A stretch of 12,718 nt of DNA from NCBI GenBank assembly GCA_019347795.1, contig JAHWKS010000053.1, forward strand, positions 1 through 12,718, written 5' to 3'. Below the pieces are notes generated by a model. It searched no databases and was not told where the DNA came from. It saw only the letters and a list, made by a program, of their open reading frames with translations. The first letter of the stretch is position 1; every line of letters begins with the position of its first letter. This document shows positions 1 through 6,526 of the stretch, in pieces. Made by a program: the position numbers and the translations under genes. This DNA is from Planctomycetota bacterium (lineage in GTDB: Bacteria > Planctomycetota > Planctomycetia > Pirellulales > Pirellulaceae).

Positions 1-14
1 AGCTGCGGCAGACG

Positions 15-563
15 ATGCTGGAGTACGTCGTCGGTTTTTTTCGCCAGGTCTACGATAAGCACGGCTCGGAGTCGATCGTGCTGATGCTCTGGGACCTGGA
101 GAAGCAGCGATACCGCATCCACGTCCCCCAGCAAACGGCCACCGTGTGGGAGAGCGCCTCCGGCTCTCGCTCGGCGATGGACGTGGTCTACGACGTGCCG
201 ACCGATCTGCCTCCCAAGCATATCATCGCGATGTCGATCCACTGCCACGGCGACCACGCGGCCTACAGCTCCTGGACCGACGAGTCGGATGAGAAATACC
301 GCGACGGCATTCACGCGGTGGTGGGCCGCATCGACCGCCGCAAGCCCGACTTCCACCAGGCGTTGGCGGTGGATCGCGAGCGGTTTGATCTCGATTTCGA
401 CGACGTATTCGAGGGCTTCGACCGCCCCCGCCGCGACATCCCCAGCCGGTGGATGGAGCAACTCGCGGTGAAGGTGAAACGGCCTTATTGGATGAGCAGC
501 GCGGAGAATTACAACAACACGAAGAAATACGGCGGCTACTACGGCGGATACCGCGGCCTGTGA
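15..563 (+). CDS. JAMM/MPN (JAB) domain metalloprotease, probable isopeptidase of a ubiquitin-like module
   Basis: A 182-residue protein with the full JAMM zinc site. His76 and His78 are followed after seven residues by Ser86-x-x-Asp89 (HxHx7SxxD), and Glu19 in the first helix (GSES) is the likely general-base glutamate. JAMM enzymes cut isopeptide bonds between ubiquitin-like proteins and their targets, or trim ubiquitin-like precursors. The next gene is an E1-type adenylating enzyme, which supports that role rather than a cysteine-synthesis or stand-alone peptidase role. The C-terminus (about 166-182) is rich in Lys, Asn, Tyr and Gly, with a YGGYYGGY run. ATG at 15 is the first visible start, but it has no Shine-Dalgarno sequence and the frame stays open to the window edge, so the true start may lie upstream. 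Product family is confident; substrate unknown. Confidence 0.8.
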   Translation: MLEYVVGFFRQVYDKHGSESIVLMLWDLEKQRYRIHVPQQTATVWESASGSRSAMDVVYDVPTDLPPKHIIAMSIHCHGDHAAYSSWTDESDEKYRDGIHAVVGRIDRRKPDFHQALAVDRERFDLDFDDVFEGFDRPRRDIPSRWMEQLAVKVKRPYWMSSAENYNNTKKYGGYYGGYRGL

Positions 564-566
564 GGG

Positions 567-606
567 GAATTGAAAATCGCGATTTGAAATCCGCGATTTG
601 CAATTC
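567..606. repeat. Long A/T-rich inverted repeat between the JAMM and E1 genes
   Basis: GAATTGAAAATCGC at 567-580 pairs with GCGATTTGCAATTC at 593-606, with one mismatch in 14. The loop can pair further (GATTT at 581-585 with AAATC at 587-591, leaving one bulged C). The result is a nearly continuous hairpin in a 77-base gap of much lower GC than the flanking genes. It has no T tract, so it is not a classic terminator. It could be a dispersed intergenic repeat, an RNA-processing or stabilising hairpin, or a weak attenuator that uncouples expression of the two genes. Confidence 0.6.
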
Positions 607-631
607 CTCCTCGACTTCTAATCCCGAGGAG
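607..631 (+). promoter_or_regulatory. Small hairpin that can sequester the ribosome binding site of the E1 gene
   Basis: CTCCTCG at 607-613 is the reverse complement of CGAGGAG at 625-631, giving a 7-bp stem and 11-base loop. The 3' arm contains the GAGGAG Shine-Dalgarno sequence of the ATG at 641 (9 bases away). The hairpin directly abuts the larger inverted repeat at 567-606. The pairing is visible in the sequence; any effect on translation is inference. Confidence 0.45.
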
Positions 632-640
632 AATTCCACA

Positions 641-1507
641 ATGGCGACGACTGTCAAAAAACGCAAATCCAAGAAGCCGGCCGCCAACGGCAAGCCGCGC
701 AAACCGGCCCGCGCCAAGCGCTCGCCCAAGCCGAATCAGGGGGAGTTGGCTTGTCAACTGGCGGCGGGGGCGCGGATCAAGATCATCGGCCTGGGGGGCA
801 TCGGCTGCATTGTGCTGGAGTTCCTGGGCCGCTATCTCAAAAGCCAGCGGCAACTCGCGGGGGTGCGCCTGGTGCTGGTGGACGGCGACAACTTCGAGCC
901 GGCCAACGATCAGCGTATGTTCTTCCAGACGCTGGGGAACAAGGCGGAAGTGAAGGCGACCGAAACGCTCAAGGCGCTGGCGCCCTGCGGCGTGTCGATC
1001 GTCCCCGTCGGCAAGTACGTCCGCGCGGACAACATCCGTGCCCTGATCAAGCCGGGCGATCACGTGCTCTTGTGCGTGGACAACCACCCCACGCGGCGGC
1101 TGGTGTCCGAGCATTGCGAGAAGCTCAAAGAAGTCGCCCTCTTCAGCGGCGGCAACGAAGGGGTCGATCCGCCCCACGAGCGCGGCGTCTACGGCAACGT
1201 CCAGATTCACATCCGCAAGAACCGCCGGGACGTCACCGCGCCGATCACGGAGTTCCATCCCGAGATCGCCCAGGCGAAAGGCGATCTTCCCGGCGGCCCC
1301 AACTGCAACGAGCTGGCGGTCTCCACGCCGCAGATCCTGTTCGCGAACCTGGCGGTCGCCAGCGCCATGTGCTCGGCCTTCTTCGCCTACGCCACCGGCA
1401 ACCTCCACTACCAAGAGGTGAAGCTCGATATCCTCGAAAACCGCCTCCTCCCCCAACTCCCGCTCCCCAAGGACACGGTCGTCCCGCAGATGGCGGCGAG
1501 GAAGTAA
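641..1507 (+). CDS. ThiF/E1-family adenylating enzyme (ubiquitin-activating-like)
   Basis: A 288-residue E1-like Rossmann-fold protein. It has the nucleotide loop GLGGIG (Gly50-Gly55), the acidic and Asn/Arg motif 'DGDNFEPANDQR' (Asp81, Asp83, Asn89, Arg92), Lys105 in the position of the ATP-contacting lysine, and 'CVDN' with Asp147 for Mg-ATP. These enzymes adenylate the C-terminal glycine of a ubiquitin-like protein. Cys222, in 'GPNCNELAVSTPQ', is a candidate thiol, but I see no separate catalytic-cysteine domain as in eukaryotic E1. Residues 1-33 form a low-complexity Lys/Arg/Pro/Ala tail. The ATG at 641 is chosen for its strong GAGGAG ribosome site; an in-frame GTG at 449 would overlap the JAMM gene and encode non-E1 sequence. 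It lies 77 bases after the JAMM gene, the same pairing seen in PRTRC and other prokaryotic ubiquitin-like loci. Confidence 0.85.
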   Translation: MATTVKKRKSKKPAANGKPRKPARAKRSPKPNQGELACQLAAGARIKIIGLGGIGCIVLEFLGRYLKSQRQLAGVRLVLVDGDNFEPANDQRMFFQTLGNKAEVKATETLKALAPCGVSIVPVGKYVRADNIRALIKPGDHVLLCVDNHPTRRLVSEHCEKLKEVALFSGGNEGVDPPHERGVYGNVQIHIRKNRRDVTAPITEFHPEIAQAKGDLPGGPNCNELAVSTPQILFANLAVASAMCSAFFAYATGNLHYQEVKLDILENRLLPQLPLPKDTVVPQMAARK

Positions 1508-1517
1508 TGCTGGAGTC

Positions 1518-1531
1518 CACGCTTTAGCGTG
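1518..1531. repeat. Short hairpin CACGCT-TT-AGCGTG, dispersed-repeat type
   Basis: CACGCT at 1518-1523 pairs perfectly with AGCGTG at 1526-1531 around a TT. It lies 10 bases after the E1 stop codon, within 'GGAGTCCACGCTTTAGCGTG'. From memory, very similar 'ggagtccangctttagcntg' elements recur in planctomycete intergenic DNA. Only one copy is visible here, so the repeat status is inference. Confidence 0.4.
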
Positions 1532-1553
1532 TCTTCCGCAGCCCAAGGCTCGA

Positions 1554-1600
1554 CTCGAACCGAAAACGCCTCGTATCGCGGCTATGGCCGGCGGTTCGAG
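1554..1600 (+). promoter_or_regulatory. Alternative hairpin competing with the downstream terminator
   Basis: CTCGAACCG at 1554-1562 is the exact reverse complement of CGGTTCGAG at 1592-1600 (9 bp). The 3' arm shares CGAG (1597-1600) with the terminator's 3' arm, so this hairpin and the terminator at 1563-1610 cannot both form. That is the geometry of an attenuator, but the alternative may be only an accidental outer pairing of the same stem-loop region. Confidence 0.4.
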
Positions 1601-1610
1601 GCGTTTTTTT
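1563..1610 (+). terminator. Rho-independent terminator after the E1 gene
   Basis: AAAACGCCTCG (1563-1573) is complementary to CGAGGCGTTTT (1597-1607) and the 3' arm runs into seven consecutive T residues (1604-1610). The loop is 23 bases and GC-rich. It lies 56 bases after the E1 stop and separates the JAMM-E1 transcript from the pncB promoter. Confidence 0.8.
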
Positions 1611-1643
1611 GCGCCGCGATTGGCTTTATCATTGTCGCGCCGT

Positions 1644-1672
1644 TTGACTTTCCTCGCAGTTGGTGTAATAAT
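1644..1672 (+). promoter_or_regulatory. Sigma-70-type promoter of pncB
   Basis: TTGACT at 1644-1649 (5 of 6 to the -35 consensus) is separated by 17 bases from AATAAT at 1667-1672 (5 of 6 to the -10 consensus). The start codon is at 1705, giving a leader of about 25 bases that includes the GAGGAGGG ribosome site. This is the best promoter in the window, in a locally AT-rich patch. Confidence 0.65.
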
Positions 1673-1682
1673 TACACTAACT
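1658..1682. promoter_or_regulatory. 25-bp near-perfect palindromic operator over the pncB -10 box
   Basis: The left arm AGTTGGTGTAAT (1658-1669) and the right arm ATTACACTAACT (1671-1682) are reverse complements apart from one pair, centred on A1670. The palindrome covers the -10 hexamer and the expected transcription start, the usual position for a dimeric repressor. The core GTGTAAT-N-ATTACAC is well ordered. I cannot name the regulator. NAD-salvage genes in other bacteria are controlled by NrtR or NiaR, and neither is encoded in this window. Confidence 0.65.
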
Positions 1683-1704
1683 AGCAACGAACGAGGAGGG
1701 CGCC

Positions 1705-3168
1705 ATGAACACGCTGCCGCACCTGTATCGCCATTCGCTGGCGCTGTTGACCGACCTCTATCAACTGACCATGGCCAATGCCTATTGGAAGGAGGGGCTG
1801 GCGGAGCGGGAGGCGGCGTTTCATCTGATCTTTCGCCGCTGCCCCTTCGGCGGCGAGTATGCGATCGCCTGCGGGCTGAGCTACGCCGCGGACTTCATCG
1901 AAAACTTCCGCTTCGACGAAGGCGATGTCGCGTACCTCGCGTCGCTCTGCGGCGTTGGCAATCGGCCGCTCTTTGAGCCGGCGTTTCTCGATTACTTGCG
2001 GGACTTCCGCATCCGCTGCGAGATCGACGCTGTCCCGGAGGGAACCGCCGTCTTCGCCCATGAGCCGCTGGTGCGGGTGGTCGGGCCGCTCCTGGAGTGC
2101 CAGCTCCTGGAGACGCCGCTCTTGAACATGATCAACTTCCAGACGCTCATCGCGACCAAAGCCGCGCGGGTCTGCCGGGCCGCGGAGGGGGAGCCGGTAT
2201 TGGAGTTCGGCCTGCGAAGGTCGCAGGGCATCGACGGCGGCGTGTCCGCCAGCCGGGCGGCTTACATCGGCGGATGCGCCGCGACCTCGAATGTCCTGGC
2301 GGGAAAGCTGTTCGACATTCCCGTGAAAGGCACCCACGCCCATAGCTGGGTGATGGCCTTCGACGAGGAGCAAGAGGCCTTCGACACGTACGCCCGGGCG
2401 ATGCCGCACAACTCGCTGTTCCTGGTGGACACCTACGACACGCTCAGCGGCGTCCGCCGCGCCGTGCAGGCGGGACGGCTGCTGCGCGAGGCGGGGCACG
2501 AGATGCTCGGCATCCGTCTCGACTCAGGCGACCTCGCCGCACTCAGCATCGAAGCCCGCAAGATTCTCGATGAAGGCGGCTTCCCCGACGCCTCGATCGT
2601 CGCCAGCGGCGATCTCGACGAGTACGAAATTCTGGAAGCCAAACGTCGCGGCGCCAGGATCGACACCTGGGGCGTGGGGACCCGCCTGGCCACCGCCTGG
2701 GAGCAGCCCGCGCTGGGAGGCGTGTACAAGCTGGCGGCGATCAAGCAGGACAGCCAGTGGCGCCACCGCGTGAAACTATCCGACTCTCCCATCAAAGTCT
2801 CCGACCCGGGCATCCTCCAGGTCCGCCGATACGCCAACCGCGGCCGGTTCGTCGGGGACGCAATCTACGATGAGGCGATGGGAATCAGCGAGCAACCGAC
2901 GCTCGCCGCACTCACCGGAGATCAGAAGATCAAACTTCCCGCCGCCGATTCGCAGGAGGACCTGCTCGCGCCGATCTTTCGCGACGGCGAGCGGAACTAT
3001 GAAACCCCCTCGGCGAAAGCCGCCCGCGAGCGGACATCGCAACAACTCGCGGCGCTGGACGAAAGCGTCACCCGACTCGCCGATCCACAGCCGTACGTGG
3101 TCGGCCTGGAGCAAGACCTTCACGATCTGAAAGCAAAGCTAATGCGCGAGGCTCGCGAGAAAGCTTGA
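1705..3168 (+). CDS. pncB: Nicotinate phosphoribosyltransferase (NAPRTase)
   Basis: This 487-residue protein joins nicotinate and PRPP, using ATP, to give nicotinate mononucleotide, the first step of NAD salvage (Preiss-Handler pathway), in the cytosol. The family signatures run in order: '[15 protein letters not shown]' near the N-terminus; 'EFGLRRSQG'; '[27 protein letters not shown]' split over residues about 190-215, with His211/His213 in the region of the phosphorylated histidine; 'IRLDSGDLA'; '[12 protein letters not shown]'; and '[12 protein letters not shown]', the phosphate-binding end of the barrel. The length fits the long bacterial form. The start at 1705 has a strong GAGGAGGG ribosome site. 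It is transcribed alone from the operator-covered promoter just upstream and converges on the next gene with an 18-base gap. Confidence 0.95.
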   Translation: MNTLPHLYRHSLALLTDLYQLTMANAYWKEGLAEREAAFHLIFRRCPFGGEYAIACGLSYAADFIENFRFDEGDVAYLASLCGVGNRPLFEPAFLDYLRDFRIRCEIDAVPEGTAVFAHEPLVRVVGPLLECQLLETPLLNMINFQTLIATKAARVCRAAEGEPVLEFGLRRSQGIDGGVSASRAAYIGGCAATSNVLAGKLFDIPVKGTHAHSWVMAFDEEQEAFDTYARAMPHNSLFLVDTYDTLSGVRRAVQAGRLLREAGHEMLGIRLDSGDLAALSIEARKILDEGGFPDASIVASGDLDEYEILEAKRRGARIDTWGVGTRLATAWEQPALGGVYKLAAIKQDSQWRHRVKLSDSPIKVSDPGILQVRRYANRGRFVGDAIYDEAMGISEQPTLAALTGDQKIKLPAADSQEDLLAPIFRDGERNYETPSAKAARERTSQQLAALDESVTRLADPQPYVVGLEQDLHDLKAKLMREAREKA

Positions 3169-3186
3169 TTCGCGTCTCCGGCGTGG

Positions 3187-3507
3187 CTACGCGCGGTAGC
3201 GGCGAATTGCGGAGGTGGCGCCGCGGCGGGAGAGGACGCGGGCCACGCCGGCGGCGGCGCCCACGGCGGCCGCCCAGATCATGGCGTCGGTCCAGTTCAC
3301 GTCGTCAGCCATCGGATTCAGCGGAGGCGCCGTTCCCCGCCACTGCTTCCATGCCGCCCGCAGCGCTCGCCGCGTAAGGACGCCTGCCGCGACGGCGGCC
3401 GCCGTCACCAGAATGCTCTCCTGCGGCGTCGCCGCCAGGCCTTGATCGTCCGACGTTGAATCTCGCCATGTCGAGAGTTTGTCGGTCACCATCGTCGAAA
3501 GTTCCAC
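3187..3507 (-). CDS. Small DUF4235-like membrane protein
   Basis: About 106 residues. A first hydrophobic stretch ('ILVTAAAVAAGVL', about 33-45) is followed by a basic, Trp-containing linker with 'APPLNPMADDVNWTDAMIW', then a second Ala-rich helix ('AAAVGAAAGVARVLSRR', about 75-91) and a basic C-terminus. The Pro/Asp-rich linker followed by W-x-x-A-x-x-W and a Gly/Ala helix resembles DUF4235 proteins, whose function is unknown. I chose the GTG at 3507 because GAAGG lies 7 bases upstream of it. A GTG at 3561 would add 18 residues with no ribosome site, and an ATG at 3492 is also possible. The gene is convergent with pncB and divergent from the sulfatase. Confidence 0.6.
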   Translation of the reverse strand: MELSTMVTDKLSTWRDSTSDDQGLAATPQESILVTAAAVAAGVLTRRALRAAWKQWRGTAPPLNPMADDVNWTDAMIWAAAVGAAAGVARVLSRRGATSAIRRYRA

Positions 3508-3578
3508 AAGCACACCTTCGTTTCGAGCAGATGCGTTAGAAAACCCCCGACAGGACCGCACATCGCGCGCCGAGCGGT

Positions 3579-3584
3579 TATTAT
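3579..3584 (+). promoter_or_regulatory. Possible -10 box placing transcription start at the sulfatase ATG
   Basis: TATTAT lies 6 bases before the ATG at 3591. With a usual 6-7 base offset, transcription would begin at or beside the start codon, giving a leaderless mRNA. No Shine-Dalgarno sequence is visible between 3570 and 3590, which fits. No good -35 was found, so this is weak. Confidence 0.3.
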
Positions 3585-3590
3585 GTCGGC

Positions 3591-5003
3591 ATGAACCCGA
3601 ATATTCTTTGGATTTGCACCGATCAGCAGCGGTACGACACGATCGCGGCGTTGGGAAACCCGCACATCCGCACGCCGCACATCGACGGCCTGGTGCGGGA
3701 GGGCGTCGCCTGCACGCGCGCCGTTTGCCAGAGCACCGTTTGCTCGCCCAGCCGGGGGTCGTTTCTCACGGGGCGATACCCGCGGACCACCGGATTGCGG
3801 CAGAACGGGCAAACGCTGCCGGCGCGGGAGCGGCTCATCACGCGAATCCTTGCCGATCACGGCTATACGTGCGGACTGGCGGGGAAGCTGCATCTCTCTT
3901 CATGCGCCGGCGGGCGGGTCGAGCCGCGGCAGGATGACGGCTACACGGTGTTCGATTGGTCGCATCATCCGCAGCCCGACTGGCCGGAGAACGCCTACAC
4001 GCAATGGCTCGCGAAGAAAGGCCGGCGATGGGAGGACCTGTACGGCGGATCGATCACGCCGTACGTGGAGCGCGGCGTTCCGGCGGAGTTTCACCAGACG
4101 ACGTGGTGCGCGGAGATGGCGGTCGAGTTCATCCGCCATTATCGCGGCCGTCCGTGGCTGTTCAACTTGAACTGCTTCGATCCGCACCATCCGTTTGATC
4201 CGCCGCCGGAGTATCTGGCGAAGTATGATGCCGCCGACATGCCGCTCCCGGTGCGCCGGCCGGGCGAATGGGAGGAGAAGACCTCCTACCAAAGGCTCGA
4301 CCACGAGTTCGCCCACAATAATCCGAAGGCGTATCACGTGGCGGCGATGACCGATGACGACCATCGCCAAGTGCGGGCGGCGTACTATGCGATGGTCGAG
4401 CTGATCGACGACCAGGTCGGCCGGATCCTCGCCGCCTTGGACGAGACGGGGCAGCGGGAGCAGACGCTGGTGATCTTCATGTCGGACCACGGCGAGATGC
4501 TGGGCGACCACGGGATTTACTTGAAGGGGCCGCACTTCTACGAAGCGGCGGTGCGCGTGCCGCTGGTGCTTCGCTGGCCGGGCCGCATCGCCGAGGATGT
4601 GCGGATTGACGGTTTGGTTGAGCTGGTCGATCTGGTCCCCACGCTGCTGGAAGCGGCGGAGCTGCCGATCCCCGAGGGGGTCCAAGGCCGGTCGCTCTTG
4701 CCGCTATTAACCGGCGACGCCGATCGTTCGCATCACCGCGACTATGTCTACTGCGAGTACTACAACGCCTGGACGCACCCGCGCTCGTACGGCACGATGA
4801 TGCGCACGCCGGACAAGAAGAACGCCGTCTATCACGGCGTGGAGGAAGGGGAGCTGTACGACCTCGCCGCCGACCCCGACGAGTTCGAAAACCTCTGGAT
4901 GAGCCGCGAGCACGCCGCGATCCGCGAGCGGCTGCTCAAGCAGGCCTTTGACGCCAGCGTGTTCACGATGGACCCGCTGCCCAAGAGGCTGGGCCCGTTC
5001 TGA
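3591..5003 (+). CDS. Type I sulfatase, cytoplasmic-type
   Basis: A 470-residue alkaline-phosphatase-superfamily sulfatase. Cys51 in 'CSPSRGSFLTGRYP' is the C-x-P-S-R site converted to formylglycine, so a separate maturase is needed. Other metal-site residues are Asp11-Gln12 near the N-terminus ('CTDQQR') and Asp299-His300 in 'FMSDHGEMLGDHG'. The C-terminal part ends with the family's 'LYDLAADPDEFENL' block. Such enzymes remove sulfate esters from sugars, choline or glycosaminoglycan fragments; the substrate cannot be read from the sequence. The protein starts directly with the first beta-strand (MNPNILWICTDQ), so it has no signal peptide and should act in the cytosol, unlike most exported sulfatases. 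It stands alone between a divergent and a convergent neighbour. Confidence 0.93.
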   Translation: MNPNILWICTDQQRYDTIAALGNPHIRTPHIDGLVREGVACTRAVCQSTVCSPSRGSFLTGRYPRTTGLRQNGQTLPARERLITRILADHGYTCGLAGKLHLSSCAGGRVEPRQDDGYTVFDWSHHPQPDWPENAYTQWLAKKGRRWEDLYGGSITPYVERGVPAEFHQTTWCAEMAVEFIRHYRGRPWLFNLNCFDPHHPFDPPPEYLAKYDAADMPLPVRRPGEWEEKTSYQRLDHEFAHNNPKAYHVAAMTDDDHRQVRAAYYAMVELIDDQVGRILAALDETGQREQTLVIFMSDHGEMLGDHGIYLKGPHFYEAAVRVPLVLRWPGRIAEDVRIDGLVELVDLVPTLLEAAELPIPEGVQGRSLLPLLTGDADRSHHRDYVYCEYYNAWTHPRSYGTMMRTPDKKNAVYHGVEEGELYDLAADPDEFENLWMSREHAAIRERLLKQAFDASVFTMDPLPKRLGPF

Positions 5004-5041
5004 GCAGCCTCGCCACCCGTGCGAAAATTGGCGCTTGAAGT

Positions 5042-5060
5042 AGCAGGCTTGGCGTCTGCT
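5042..5060. repeat. Hairpin between the convergent sulfatase and pyk genes
   Basis: AGCAGGC (5042-5048) pairs with GTCTGCT (5054-5060) over 7 positions including one G-T wobble, with loop TTGGC. It sits in the 60-base gap where transcription from both sides meets. There is no T tract, so it may be a weak bidirectional terminator or a dispersed repeat. Confidence 0.4.
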
Positions 5061-5063
5061 CCG

Positions 5064-6515
5064 CTATTGCGGCTCTTCCACTTCATGCACCACGACCACG
5101 TTGTGGGCGCTTTCCACCAGGGCGCTGCCGGTGACGAAAACGACGCGATCGCCGGCGCGGAGGCAGCCGTCCCGAATGCCCCATTGATCAATGAAGCGAC
5201 GCAGCTCCGGCGGGTCATGGGCGGGGGCGTCGGGCAGCGGCGTGATCCCCCAGAACAGGCACATCCTGCGGAGCGTGGCCGGCGAGTCGCTGATCGCCAG
5301 CGTGGGGATGAAGTCCCGCTGCTTCGCCTTCACCCGGGCCGTGGCGCCGCTGCGGGTGACGACCACCACCAGGCTCGCAAAAAGCTGCGAAGCGATCCGC
5401 GCCGCCCCATATACCACCGCCGACGTGATCGGGTGCACGCCCGACACGGCCGCCACCGGAGGCGGCTGCGGCGGGGCGTCCCGCAGCAGTTGCTCGGTCT
5501 TGAGCAGGATGCGGTTCATCATCCGCACCGTCTCGCGGGGATAGCGCCCGACGGCGGTCTCGCCCGAGAGCATGCAGGCGTCGGCGCCGTCGAGGATCGC
5601 GTTGGCCACGTCGGTCGCCTCGGCCCGGGTGGGACGCTTCGCCTCGATCATGCTCTCCAGCATCTGCGTGGCGACAATCACCGGCTTCTGGAGTTTCGTG
5701 CACGCGGCGATGATCCGCTTCTGGGCCGCCGGCGTCTCGGCCACGTCGATCTCAACCCCCAGATCGCCGCGGGCGACCATCACCCCGTCGGAGATGTGCA
5801 CAATCTCATCCAGCCGATCCAGGGCCTCGGGCTTCTCGATCTTCGCGATCACAAGCGCGTCCGAGCCGGCGTCGCGGAGGAGCGACTTGAGGTCCGACAA
5901 ATCGTCGGGCGAGCGGACGAAGCTCAGGCTGACGAAGTCGGCCTCCGTCTCCGCCGCCCAGCGGGCGTTGTCGCGGTCGGCGTCGGTGAGTGCGGGAGTG
6001 CTCAGCTTCACCCCAGGGAGGTTGATCCCCTTACGGCTGCGGATCTCCCCCGCCGCCTCGACCCGGCAGACCGCCGCGTCCGCGGTTTTGGCGACGACTT
6101 TCATTCCCACGGCGCCGTCGGCCAGCAGCACGCGATCCCCTTTGTCCAGCTCATCGATCAACTGCGGATAGGTGCTCGTCAGCTCGTATCGCCCGGCGGG
6201 GGAGTCGCCGCGGATGAAGCGGAACTCGGCGCCCTCCTCGCACTCCATCGGGTCCTGAAACAGCTCGCCCAGGCGAATCTTCGGTCCCGCCAGATCGACC
6301 AGGATTCCTACCGGCCGGCCGACGTCCTGGCTTGCCTCGCGGATGTCGCTCACCGCCTGCTGATGCTCGGCGCGGTCACCGTGGGCGGTGTTGATACGGA
6401 ACACATCGACGCCGGCGGCGATCAGCTCCGCGAGCATCGTGGCCCCGCGGCTGGCCGGCCCCACGGTGGCCACGATCTTGGTTCGGGCGCGTTGCGACAG
6501 CGGCTCGGCGGGCAT
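5064..6515 (-). CDS. pyk: Pyruvate kinase, predicted K+-independent class
   Basis: This 483-residue protein converts phosphoenolpyruvate and ADP to pyruvate and ATP, the last step of glycolysis. It carries 'RTKIVATVGPAS' at 11-22, 'FRINTAHGD' (Arg40, Asn42), 'DLAGPKIRLG' (74-83), 'KGINLPG', the signature 'VIAKIEKPEALDRLDEI', 'VARGDLGVE', 'ATQMLESM' and 'SGETAVGRYP', then the C-terminal alpha/beta domain. The residue equivalent to rabbit Glu117 is Lys79, Thr113 is Leu75, and the K+-ligand Ser76 is Ala44. That is the pattern of enzymes that do not need K+. The start ATG lies 11 bases after the stop of the universal stress gene, so the two are probably co-transcribed. It has no strong ribosome site, which fits coupling to the upstream gene. 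Confidence 0.96.
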   Translation of the reverse strand: MPAEPLSQRARTKIVATVGPASRGATMLAELIAAGVDVFRINTAHGDRAEHQQAVSDIREASQDVGRPVGILVDLAGPKIRLGELFQDPMECEEGAEFRFIRGDSPAGRYELTSTYPQLIDELDKGDRVLLADGAVGMKVVAKTADAAVCRVEAAGEIRSRKGINLPGVKLSTPALTDADRDNARWAAETEADFVSLSFVRSPDDLSDLKSLLRDAGSDALVIAKIEKPEALDRLDEIVHISDGVMVARGDLGVEIDVAETPAAQKRIIAACTKLQKPVIVATQMLESMIEAKRPTRAEATDVANAILDGADACMLSGETAVGRYPRETVRMMNRILLKTEQLLRDAPPQPPPVAAVSGVHPITSAVVYGAARIASQLFASLVVVVTRSGATARVKAKQRDFIPTLAISDSPATLRRMCLFWGITPLPDAPAHDPPELRRFIDQWGIRDGCLRAGDRVVFVTGSALVESAHNVVVVHEVEEPQ

Positions 6516-6526
6516 GGCTCAATCGC

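Noticed and set aside
449..640. Upstream GTG start for the E1 gene
   Set aside because: It would overlap the JAMM gene by over 100 bases and translate the intergenic hairpins, while ATG 641 has a strong ribosome site.
539..1687. Minus-strand open frame opposite the E1 gene and terminator
   Set aside because: It crosses a Rho-independent terminator and the entire E1 gene, and has no domain.
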